Position numbers and translations under genes: made by a program. DNA of 32,101 nt from an uncultured Pseudomonadota bacterium (GTDB lineage Bacteria > Myxococcota_A > UBA796 > UBA9615), in contig CALAGR010000297.1 in assembly GCA_937891735.1 (NCBI GenBank), positions 1 to 32,101 of the forward strand. The letters run 5' to 3'. Below are positions 7,530-14,398 of this stretch, one piece after another. How positions within the stretch are numbered: position 1 is the first letter of the stretch; each line of letters opens with the position of its first letter. The notes beneath the pieces were generated by a model, which saw only the letters and a program-made list of their open reading frames with translations, did not search any database and was not told where the DNA came from.

Positions 7530-8044
7530 CTCGCACGGTTCTCCCAGCTCTCGCCTTGCTGCTCGCCGGCTGTCCACTGGACACCGCCGATCGCGTGCAG
7601 TTCTCCTCCGACAACCCAGCGTCGTACTTCGTGGACATCGACCCCTCGGATGGCTTCGTGCCCGCGTGCCTGGCCGTCGATGTCGGCAGCACTGTCCAGT
7701 GGGAGAACAAGACGCCGTCCGTGCCGGCCAACGTCACGAGCGTCGGTGAGCCCGAGGAGCTGTTCTCCCCGAACCTGCAGGGGCCCTACGTCACCTGGGC
7801 GCACACGTTCGAGTCATCCGGGTTCTTCTCGTACTACGACACCAACACGGGCGATCCCGGCCGCCGGGTGGTGGACGCCTACTACGGCACCGTCAGCTTC
7901 GTCGGTGTGTCGGACACGACACAGCTCGGTGCGATCTGCTCCCAGGAAGACGGATCGACGCTGGGCGCCTGCTGCTGCACCGACTTCGACTGCGACGCGC
8001 CGAGCCAGGCCTGCGTCGCGAACACCTGCATCGAACAGAACTGA
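7526..8044 (+). CDS. Lipoprotein with cupredoxin-like domain and Cys-rich tail
   Basis: 172 aa. A short signal peptide ends in the lipobox LLAGC (Cys 16). Residues 45-127 resemble a cupredoxin strand order: CLAVDVGSTVQWENKTP, then VTWAHTFESSGFFSYYDTNTG and a final VDAYYGTVSFVG. The type-1 copper ligands are missing: where Cys..His..Met would be, the sequence is FSYYDTNTGDPGRR, so blue-copper binding is unlikely. The tail (residues 138-168) holds seven cysteines, including a CCC triplet, and probably forms disulfides. It overlaps the preceding gene by ATGA and is followed 17 bp later by an imelysin-like lipoprotein. EfeO-type iron proteins join a cupredoxin domain to an imelysin domain in one chain, so this may be the separated first half (inference). 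Confidence 0.62.
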   Translation: MTRTVLPALALLLAGCPLDTADRVQFSSDNPASYFVDIDPSDGFVPACLAVDVGSTVQWENKTPSVPANVTSVGEPEELFSPNLQGPYVTWAHTFESSGFFSYYDTNTGDPGRRVVDAYYGTVSFVGVSDTTQLGAICSQEDGSTLGACCCTDFDCDAPSQACVANTCIEQN

Positions 8045-8061
8045 TCACTACGGAGACCACC

Positions 8062-8991
8062 ATGAGCATTCGTTCCACGACCCTGACCGCCCTCGTCCTC
8101 TCCCTGCTCATCGGATGTGTACCGGCCACGGACGACGACGACTCCGCCGCGTCGGAGTGCGGCGCGCCGTACCAGCCCTTCGACGCCGGCAACTACCAGA
8201 ACCAGCTGCTGCGCATCGGCGCCTACGAGCAGATCGTGGCCATTCGCAAGTCCGAGACGTTCGCGGCCGCGGACTTCGGCACCATCGAGGACCTGTACAT
8301 CAACACGGCGAGCCTGCAGAGCAAGGTCCAGGGCCGCGGCGACGACCACGACTACGCCGTCGTCCTCGACATCGGCGTCGAGATGGACTCCTCGATCACC
8401 ACGGCGATCGCCGCGGGCAAGGCCGACGACCAGATCGCCGTCCAGGGGCAGATCATCGACAAGACGCTGCAGCGCTTCTTCTACCTGTCGGTCCATCACG
8501 AGATGATGAAGTCCCAGGCGGACGACCCGGTCGCGCTGGACGTGCAGGTCGGCTGGGACGAGGGCTTCGGGTACTTCGGCGTCGACAACTCGGGCGCTGA
8601 CCCCAGCGGCATCGCCAACACGCTGAGCAAGCGCGACGTCGAGTTCGGCGTGACGCTGGTCGCCGAGGTCTTCAACGGCCTGCTGGACGGCCGCTGTTTC
8701 ATCGAGAGCGGTGACTTCGCCGTCCTGCCGCCCATCATCGACGACGTGGACACGGCGATGTTGCGGGGCTTCGCCCTGTCGGTCGTGCACGAGATGGACG
8801 CCTACGACGAGGATCCGCTGATCAAGGGCTGGGAAGGCCGGCTGTACTGGAACGTGATCGCGCCCTACGTGGCCAGCGTGGACGCCGCCGCCGCCGCCGC
8901 CGTCGAGGCCGAGTGGGCCCTGGGGGCGGACGCCATCGACCCCTCCGTCGTGCGCGGTGCGGTCACCGACGCGTTCGGGTTCGACCTGTGA
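8062..8991 (+). CDS. Imelysin/DUF4856-like lipoprotein, putative iron-associated
   Basis: 309 aa with a signal peptide and lipobox LLIGC (Cys 19), then a short DDDD linker. The body is largely alpha-helical. Two pseudo-repeated segments carry histidine-glutamate pairs: LSVHHEMMK (His 145-146, Glu 147) and LSVVHEMDA (His 243, Glu 244). Between them lies VGWDEGFGYFG (163-173), which resembles the 'WDEAFGY' segment I associate with DUF4856/imelysin-family proteins, often iron-regulated surface or periplasmic lipoproteins. GGAG at about 8054 supports the ATG start. It overlaps the porin gene by GTGA. The Fur box upstream agrees with an iron role. The family assignment is from memory of motif shape and needs a profile search. 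Confidence 0.55.
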   Translation: MSIRSTTLTALVLSLLIGCVPATDDDDSAASECGAPYQPFDAGNYQNQLLRIGAYEQIVAIRKSETFAAADFGTIEDLYINTASLQSKVQGRGDDHDYAVVLDIGVEMDSSITTAIAAGKADDQIAVQGQIIDKTLQRFFYLSVHHEMMKSQADDPVALDVQVGWDEGFGYFGVDNSGADPSGIANTLSKRDVEFGVTLVAEVFNGLLDGRCFIESGDFAVLPPIIDDVDTAMLRGFALSVVHEMDAYDEDPLIKGWEGRLYWNVIAPYVASVDAAAAAAVEAEWALGADAIDPSVVRGAVTDAFGFDL

Positions 8992-10400
8992 GCCGGCTGC
9001 CAGCGCTGCTGGGCGCGCTGGGGCTGGTCATCGCCGGGCCAGCCTGGGCGGAGCCGTCCGAGGACGATGACACCGGGACGGAGCAAGAGGCCGAGGAAGA
9101 GGCCGAGGAAGAGGCCCAGGCGGAAGCCGAGCCCGGGGAAGAGACGGAGGCTGAGCCTGCGCCCGACGCGGAGCCCGAGCCGGATGCTCCAGCCGGCCCG
9201 GTGATCGTGCTGACTGAAGAGGACAGCGCGGCCGAGAAGAAGGGCATCGTGGCCTTCGGTCAGAACGACACCACGCTGTTCGCGGGCCTGTGGGAGAAGG
9301 GCTTCCTGGAGGGCAAGGAGGGCAAGAAGGTCGTCATCGGCGGCTACGCCGAGACCGAGTACCACAACAACTTCAAGGGCGAGTCGAAGTTCGACATGCA
9401 CCGTCTCGTGCTCTTCGTCTACGCCACGCTCAACAAGCACATCAGCTTCGCCGCGGAGATCGAGTGGGAGCACGGCGGCAGCCCGCGCAAGGCGAACGGC
9501 AAGCTCGACGTTGGGGAGGTGTTGCTCGAGTTCGCCACCGCCGACTTCAAGTTCACAGACTGGATCGGCCTGCGCGCGGGCATCGTGCTCGTGCCCTTCG
9601 GGGCCTTCAACGTGCGCCACGACGCCCCGACCCGGGACCTGGGCGTCCGGCCCATGGTCATCACCAACATCATCCCCTCGACCTGGTTCGAGGCCGGAGT
9701 CGGCGCGTTCGGCACGGTGCCCCTGCCCAAGGACATGGAGATCGACTACGAGGTCTACATGATCAACGGGCTCGACACGAAGCTGTACGACGGCCTTGGC
9801 ACGCGCGCCGCCCGCGGCTCTCTGGGTGAGGACAACAACAACGGCAAGGCCATCGTCGGTCGGCTCGCCTTCCGACCCCTGAACACGCTCGACATCGGCG
9901 TGTCCGGCTACCGCGGCGCCTACGACCCCGCGTCCTCCCGCTACGTGAACATGATCGGCGCCGACGTCACCGCCCGGCTGGGGCCGGTCGAGCTCCTGGG
10001 GGAGTTCGCGCACGCCCGCATCGACCCGGGCTTCGACGAGGGATGGGCCGAGGCCACGCGCAACCCCGTACCGCAGGCGATGATCGGCGCGTACGGGCAG
10101 TTCAACCTGAACTTCTTCCCGAAGAAGTGGCGCGAGAAGCTGCCCGGGGACATGCAGGAGGAGATGACGTTCACCTTGTCGGTGCGCTACGGCGAGGTGG
10201 ACACCCAGATGGGAGTGATCACCGCCGGCGATCGCAGCCGGCTGACGGTCGGTCTCAACGTCCGGCCCATCGAGGCGTTCGTGTTCAAGAACGAGCTCTT
10301 GTTCGAGTCCAACGGCGACGACGGCACGCTGGAGCGTTTCTTCACCCCCGGCTGGAGCCCTTCGCTCAAGTACGTCGGCTCCCTCGCGATGATGTTCTGA
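8988..10400 (+). CDS. Outer-membrane porin (OprP/OprO-like beta-barrel)
   Basis: 470 aa. A signal peptide ends near AWA|E (about residue 22) and is followed by an extremely acidic region of about 45 residues (Glu/Asp/Ala/Pro) before the barrel. From about residue 95 amphipathic strands alternate: VVIGGYAETEYHNNF, FDMHRLVLFVYATLNKHISFAAEIEWEHG, DWIGLRAGIVLVPFGAFN, STWFEAGVGAFGTV, and so on to a C-terminal strand ending in Phe (LKYVGSLAMMF), the usual signal for BAM insertion. Pattern and length fit the phosphate-selective porin superfamily. The GTG start at 8988 overlaps the previous TGA. In context it may admit an iron chelate or release a reduced product; the substrate is unknown. The acidic N-terminal plug-like stretch is unusual and could bind cations. 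Confidence 0.8.
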   Translation: MSRLPALLGALGLVIAGPAWAEPSEDDDTGTEQEAEEEAEEEAQAEAEPGEETEAEPAPDAEPEPDAPAGPVIVLTEEDSAAEKKGIVAFGQNDTTLFAGLWEKGFLEGKEGKKVVIGGYAETEYHNNFKGESKFDMHRLVLFVYATLNKHISFAAEIEWEHGGSPRKANGKLDVGEVLLEFATADFKFTDWIGLRAGIVLVPFGAFNVRHDAPTRDLGVRPMVITNIIPSTWFEAGVGAFGTVPLPKDMEIDYEVYMINGLDTKLYDGLGTRAARGSLGEDNNNGKAIVGRLAFRPLNTLDIGVSGYRGAYDPASSRYVNMIGADVTARLGPVELLGEFAHARIDPGFDEGWAEATRNPVPQAMIGAYGQFNLNFFPKKWREKLPGDMQEEMTFTLSVRYGEVDTQMGVITAGDRSRLTVGLNVRPIEAFVFKNELLFESNGDDGTLERFFTPGWSPSLKYVGSLAMMF

Positions 10401-11038
10401 TGCCTCGAATCACCCTGGCCGCCCTGTGCCTGTTCCTCGCTGCGGCCCTGCCCACCCAGGCCTGTGCCCAGCAGTTCTTCAAGAAGTCCGAGCTGCTGGC
10501 GGAGATGTTCCCCTCCGCCAGGCGCGTCGCGCCAGTCGAGCTGACGCTCACGAAGGCAGAGCTGGCCTCGGCCGAAGCGACCCTCGGCCACGGGCTGCCC
10601 CAATCCACCTACACGTTCTACGAAGCGTCCGCGGGGAACGAGGTGCTGGGCTGGTGTCTGTTCGACGACCAGATCGGCCAGCACGAGCCGATCACCTTCG
10701 GAGTCCAGGTCGGCGCCGACGGTGCGCTGGTGCGCCTCGAGGTCGTGACCTACCGGGAGAAGCGTGGCGCGGAGATCCGGAGCGGTCGGTTCCGCGGTCA
10801 GTTCGTCGGCAAACGCTCGGGAGATCCGTTGAAGCTCAACGCCGGGATCCAGGCCGTGTCCGGTGCGACCTACTCCTCCCGATCCGCGACCGTGGTGGCC
10901 GCCCGAGCGTTGTTGCTCGCCTCACTGCTCAGGTCGCGAGGAGCCAGCGTCGGGGCCGCCGAGCCCGTGGCCACAGCGCCGGACAAAGCGCGCGGTGACC
11001 TGGACGGGTCTGCGTTTGAGCCGGACAATCGGCAATAG
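10400..11038 (+). CDS. Exported FMN-binding domain protein with flavinylation motif
   Basis: 212 aa. A signal peptide (LAALCLFLAAALPTQACA) is followed by an FMN_bind domain. The attachment motif AVSGATYSS lies at residues 152-160; in this family ApbE joins FMN through a phosphoester to the Thr of SGAT, here Thr 157. The preceding segment LKLNAGIQAVSGAT and the beta-strand ITFGVQVGADGALVRLEVVTYRE are typical. ATG 10400 overlaps the porin stop (TGATG). The ApbE gene needed for flavin attachment is two genes downstream in the same operon. The protein probably shuttles electrons in the periplasm, taking them from the adjacent membrane protein or quinone pool. The last 35 residues are polar and low in complexity. 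Confidence 0.88.
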   Translation: MPRITLAALCLFLAAALPTQACAQQFFKKSELLAEMFPSARRVAPVELTLTKAELASAEATLGHGLPQSTYTFYEASAGNEVLGWCLFDDQIGQHEPITFGVQVGADGALVRLEVVTYREKRGAEIRSGRFRGQFVGKRSGDPLKLNAGIQAVSGATYSSRSATVVAARALLLASLLRSRGASVGAAEPVATAPDKARGDLDGSAFEPDNRQ

Positions 11039-11563
11039 ATGCGAGAATTCCGAGGCTATCCGAACGCGCTGACCCGCCTGGCACCAGGCGCGAAGCTGCT
11101 CTACCTGTCGTTCATCCTGTTCACGCTGGTCGGGCTCCTGGGCACCGTGCTGCTGTACGCCGATGGGTGGGGCTGGGGCATCGACTCCGCCGCCGACTAC
11201 GTCCTGGGCAACGAGGGCGACCCCAACGCCGCGGAGATGCTCTTCCCCAAGCCGACCCGGGAGCTCCTCGAGACCAGCCACTTCCACCTGTTCACCATCC
11301 CGGTCACGCTGCTGGTGCTCGCGCACCTGTTCCTGCTGGCCCGCGGTGGGGCCTGGAAGAACTGGGTCGTGGGCGCGGCGATCGCGCTGACGGCGGTGCA
11401 CATGGCCGGGCCGTGGCTGATCCACCTGATGGGGAGGGGGCTGGGCTGGATCATGCCGCTGACGGCGTGGCCGTTCATGGCGGTCCTGGTGTTCATGGCG
11501 CTGTGGCCCCTGCCCGATCTGCGCCCCTGGATAAAGCAGGCCCCCCCACCACCTCCGCCGTGA
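11039..11563 (+). CDS. Four-helix, His-rich membrane protein, candidate electron-transfer subunit
   Basis: 174 aa with four predicted membrane helices (about 17-40, 81-101, 107-131, 138-157) and a Pro-rich tail. The histidines cluster in or beside helices 2 and 3: SHFHLF (81, 83), AHLFLL (96), VHMAG (121) and IHLMG (129). Paired histidines on neighbouring helices are how small b-type cytochromes hold heme, so heme binding is possible, but no named family motif is evident. The loop between helices 1 and 2 contains GNEGDPNAAEMLFPKPTRELLETSH. The gene starts directly after the FMN-binding gene's stop and overlaps apbE by GTGA. Proposed job: pass electrons from the quinone pool to the flavoprotein (inference). 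Confidence 0.6.
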   Translation: MREFRGYPNALTRLAPGAKLLYLSFILFTLVGLLGTVLLYADGWGWGIDSAADYVLGNEGDPNAAEMLFPKPTRELLETSHFHLFTIPVTLLVLAHLFLLARGGAWKNWVVGAAIALTAVHMAGPWLIHLMGRGLGWIMPLTAWPFMAVLVFMALWPLPDLRPWIKQAPPPPPP

Positions 11564-12561
11564 GTCGCGCGTGGCGTTTGGCGGCGCTCCTTGGCGCGCT
11601 GCTTGCGGCCGGCTGCTTTGCGCCCCGCGCCCCGGTGGCGGATGGACCCGTCGACGCAGTGGTGACCGGGACGGCCATGGGCGGCGACCTGCGGGTCGTC
11701 GTGCGTTGCGCGAGCCGTGCCGAGCACCCCGCCTGCCTGGACGAGGCAATGGCGGCGCGGGAGCGGGTCGAGCAGCTGCACGGCCTCGCCACCGACTGGA
11801 GCCCTGAGGGCGAGGTGTTCCGGCTCAACGCGGCCGCCGGCGGAGACTCCGTGCCGGTGAGCGCCGATGTCGAGCAGATGCTGCGGGCCTCGTTGCGGCT
11901 GGCGGAAGCCACGAACGGCGCCTTCGACCCCACGATCAACGCGCTCTGGGGGCTGTGGGACTTCGAGGCCGGGCGCGCTCCGACCGCCGAAGAGCTGGGC
12001 GAGCGGTTGCCCCTCGTGGACTTCCGGGGACTCCAGATCGGGCAGGGAGAGGCGCGGCTCGCGCGGGTGGGCATGAGCGTGTCGCTGGGGGGCATCGCCC
12101 AGGGTTGGGCGGCCGCGGAGGCGCTCGAGCTCGTGCCTGGGCGCGAAGCGATCGTGGACGTGTCGGGGGACATCGCGGCCCGCGGCACTTGGACCGTGGG
12201 CCTGCAGCACCCAAGGCGCCCGCGCGGCGAGCTGCTGGCGACGTTGGTGCTGGTGGACGCGGTACTGACGACGTCGGGCGACTACGAGCGGTTCTTCGAC
12301 CTGGACGGACAGCGCATGCACCACATCCTCGACCCCCGCACGGGACGTCCGGGGCGAGGCGCGAGCTCAGCCACAGTCGTCTCGACGGACGGCGCGGTGG
12401 CGGACGGGCTGGCGACGGCCCTGCTGGTGCTGGGGCCCGACGAGGGCGTCGTGCGTTCCTTGGCAGCCTGGGCCCTGGTCGTCGATCCGAGCGGCGTCAT
12501 CCACGAGCTGGGGGACCGCGGCGGGCACGTGCGCGAGGTGAAGGTCCTGGCGACGCCCTGA
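11560..12561 (+). CDS. apbE: FAD:protein FMN transferase (ApbE), lipoprotein
   Basis: 333 aa. It transfers FMN from FAD to Thr/Ser of exported flavoproteins in a Mg-dependent reaction. The signal peptide ends in LLAAGC (lipobox Cys 19). ApbE signatures appear in order: VVTGTAMGGDLRVVV, NGAFDPTINALWGLWDF, VSLGGIAQGWAAAEAL (DLGGIAKGYA type), IVDVSGDIAARGTWTVGLQHP, TTSGDYERFFDLDGQRMHHILDPRTGRP and STDGAVADGLATALLVLG, where Asp/Thr residues bind Mg. Length is normal for the family. The GTG start overlaps the previous TGA (GTGA). The obvious client is the FMN-binding protein two genes upstream. It closes the operon, and a copy of a 33-bp repeat lies 12 bases after its stop. Confidence 0.95.
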   Translation: MSRAWRLAALLGALLAAGCFAPRAPVADGPVDAVVTGTAMGGDLRVVVRCASRAEHPACLDEAMAARERVEQLHGLATDWSPEGEVFRLNAAAGGDSVPVSADVEQMLRASLRLAEATNGAFDPTINALWGLWDFEAGRAPTAEELGERLPLVDFRGLQIGQGEARLARVGMSVSLGGIAQGWAAAEALELVPGREAIVDVSGDIAARGTWTVGLQHPRRPRGELLATLVLVDAVLTTSGDYERFFDLDGQRMHHILDPRTGRPGRGASSATVVSTDGAVADGLATALLVLGPDEGVVRSLAAWALVVDPSGVIHELGDRGGHVREVKVLATP

Positions 12562-12572
12562 GTCGCTGCACC

Positions 12573-12605
12573 AACCGGTCCACTTCCCGTCAGCCCGACG
12601 CGCGG
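12573..12605. repeat. 33-bp dispersed repeat, copy B
   Basis: Copy of 4619-4651 (32/33, first 26 bases identical). Here it spans the last codons and the TGA stop (12592-12590) of the minus-strand truncated radical SAM-like gene and reaches to 12 bases beyond the apbE stop. Copy A instead abuts a promoter, so the two contexts differ. Confidence 0.8.
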
Positions 12606-13159
12606 ACGCCCGCCACCGTGCCCTGCCACGTCAGCGCCCACGGCAGGTGGGCCAGCTCCGCTTCGAACCGGGGCAGCCAGTCGCCGTACGACGCCAGATC
12701 GGCGTCGTCGAACAGCACGTGCCCCAAGTCGCTCATCTCTACGAGGTACACGATCTCCTTGATGACGGCGGCCACGGGACGCACGCGGTCCCCCCGCCCC
12801 GCGAGCAGCCGGAACGCGCCCTCCTGAGCCCCGAACCCCGCGAACGTCGTCAGGGGCAGGCCGTCCAGGGCGGTCAGGTCCGCGTCGGGCGAGAACGCCC
12901 GCTCGGGATCGGCGTGCTGGCCCGGACCGATCAGCGTCAGCTCCTCCCACTGCAGCCCGTCGAGCGACGGCGCCCCGGCCCCCTCGACGTGCACAAACAG
13001 CGGCACCGCCGCGGGCCCCGGATCAAACGGCGCTCCCCGCGGGTCCACCACATGCACGCGCCCCCCTGCGCGCAGCACCCACGCCGCCAGCGCGCCGGCC
13101 AACGGCGGAGGCGGCGCGTCACCGACGCCCTGGACGATGCGGATGGAAGCGGTGGTCAC
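12590..13159 (-). CDS. Degenerate, truncated B12-binding/radical SAM-like protein without cysteines
   Basis: 189 aa. The N-terminus (APPPPLAGALAAWVLRAGGRVHVVDP) resembles the 'PPLGL.YLAA.LR..GH.V.v.D' start of B12-binding radical SAM proteins. Later, RVRPVAAVIKEIVYLVEM, HVLFDDADL and LPWALTWQGT line up with RVRSADAVADEVVALLEQ, VYFDDDTF and APWAFMGRAD of the radical SAM protein at 17766. The place of the CxxxCxxC cluster reads TTFAGFGAQEGAF, and the whole protein has no cysteine, so it cannot hold the 4Fe-4S cluster. It stops after the second barrel strand region. GC-rich third positions and a good -10 suggest it is still expressed. It may be a pseudoenzyme or a decaying gene; its last codons lie in a dispersed repeat. 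Confidence 0.6.
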   Translation of the reverse strand: MTTASIRIVQGVGDAPPPPLAGALAAWVLRAGGRVHVVDPRGAPFDPGPAAVPLFVHVEGAGAPSLDGLQWEELTLIGPGQHADPERAFSPDADLTALDGLPLTTFAGFGAQEGAFRLLAGRGDRVRPVAAVIKEIVYLVEMSDLGHVLFDDADLASYGDWLPRFEAELAHLPWALTWQGTVAGVRASG

Positions 13160-13166
13160 GGGCCGG

Positions 13167-13176
13167 ATGCTAGCTT
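13167..13176. promoter_or_regulatory. Overlapping divergent -10 elements
   Basis: The 24-bp gap between two divergent GTG starts (13159 minus, 13184 plus) contains ATGCTAGCTT. Read on the plus strand, TAGCTT (13171-13176) follows TGC (extended -10) and lies seven bases before GTG 13184. On the minus strand TAGCAT (13172-13167) lies seven bases before GTG 13159. The palindromic core GCTAGC is shared, so RNA polymerase could open only one direction at a time. Confidence 0.5.
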
Positions 13177-13183
13177 GCGGCAC

Positions 13184-14398
13184 GTGACGGATCCGCTTCC
13201 CAGCGGGGTCTCCGACCTGCCGCCGGCTGGCTGGTCCGGTCGGGAGCGCCTCGTCCTCGTCGTGCTCCTGCTGATCCTCGGCGGCCTCGTGGGCCTGCGC
13301 GCCGCGACCCGACGCGCCGACTCCGCGCGCACCCCGCTGGATCTGGACGTGCTCGTCATCCACGCCGCCGGCCTGCGTGCCGACGCCGCCACCACCGAAG
13401 CCCTCGCCAACGACCTCGACTTCGATCCCAGCGACATGTTGCTGTGGATCAACGCCTTCTCCCAGGGGACCGACGCCGAGCGCAGCGCCCGCGCCCTGCT
13501 CGAAGGCGACCTCGTCCGGGATCTGGGCGTGGGCTCGAGCCCCCTGTCGCTGCAGCGGCGCCTCTCCGACCGCGGCTGGCACACCGTCCTGGTGGACGAC
13601 CGCGGCGCCACCGGCAGCCGGCTCCGGGACGGCTTCGACACCGCCGTCACAGTACAGACCGCCGAGGACGCGGCGGGAGCCCTGGCCGCCCACTGGCCCA
13701 CCGGCAGCCAGCCGCCGGCCTTCGCGTTCGTGCAGCTCGGCTTCGGTGAGGAGCCGCTGCACTCCGACACCACCGAGGCGTACGTGCTGCAGGAGCGGTA
13801 TCGGCTGCGGCTGCGCCGGATCCGGGACGTGGTGCGCGCCGTGGCCCGGGCCGCGCGCTCGGAGCGGCCCCAGCTGGTGGTGCTGATGGGGGCCACGGGG
13901 CTCGAGCTGGGGGAACATCCGGACGCCACCGAGGTGCCCTACGACGAGCTGGTTCGGGTGCCGCTGCTGCTCGGTCTGCGCAACGCCGATGGGCTGCCCA
14001 CGGGCACCTACCCCGCCCTGGTGCAGAGCGCCGACCTCGCCCCGACCCTGCTGGACCTGCTCGATCTGCGCCCCCGGGCGGAGCGGGACGCCGACGGCCG
14101 CGAGCGCGTGGGTCGCTCCCTGGAGCCGCACATCCACGGGTGGCGGACCGGCCCCGTGCACGAGCACCTGGTGCTGTTCGGCGTGGAACACGTCGCCGTG
14201 CGCAGCGCCGACTGGAAGCTCGTGGCCCCCATCGACCCGCCCCTGGCGCCCCGCCGCGGCGGCGCCCGGCTCTACTCGCTGCAGGAAGACCCCGGGGAGC
14301 GCAACGATCTGCTCAGCGGCGGCGAGCCCGGCCCGGTGAGCGAGGCGCTGTTCGCGATCCTGACCGACCGGTTCGGCGCGGCCCAGGCCGCCCGGTGA
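13184..14398 (+). CDS. Membrane-anchored sulfatase-fold protein lacking catalytic residues
   Basis: 404 aa with one N-terminal membrane helix (LVLVVLLLILGGLVGL, about residues 24-40). The rest follows the sulfatase/alkaline phosphatase order: LDVLVIHAAGLRADA (usually VLLISIDTLRADH), INAFSQGTDAERSARALLEGD (usually ..T.PS.ASLLTG), LVVLMGATGLELGEHPD (usually V.SDHGE.LGEHG), then YDELVRVPLLL, SADLAPTLLDLLDL and a C-terminal LYSLQEDPGERNDLL. The metal-binding Asp of the first strand is Ala, the nucleophile Ser/Thr/Cys position is lost, and the DH pair is AT. It is therefore probably a pseudoenzyme. It overlaps the intact paralogue downstream by GTGA, so it may anchor or regulate it. Confidence 0.75.
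   Translation: MTDPLPSGVSDLPPAGWSGRERLVLVVLLLILGGLVGLRAATRRADSARTPLDLDVLVIHAAGLRADAATTEALANDLDFDPSDMLLWINAFSQGTDAERSARALLEGDLVRDLGVGSSPLSLQRRLSDRGWHTVLVDDRGATGSRLRDGFDTAVTVQTAEDAAGALAAHWPTGSQPPAFAFVQLGFGEEPLHSDTTEAYVLQERYRLRLRRIRDVVRAVARAARSERPQLVVLMGATGLELGEHPDATEVPYDELVRVPLLLGLRNADGLPTGTYPALVQSADLAPTLLDLLDLRPRAERDADGRERVGRSLEPHIHGWRTGPVHEHLVLFGVEHVAVRSADWKLVAPIDPPLAPRRGGARLYSLQEDPGERNDLLSGGEPGPVSEALFAILTDRFGAAQAAR

Noticed and set aside
7526-8044. Blue-copper (plastocyanin-type) electron carrier
   Set aside because: The strand pattern resembles a cupredoxin, but the Cys-His-Met ligand loop is FSYYDTNTGDPGRR and only one His is present, so a type-1 copper site is not supported.
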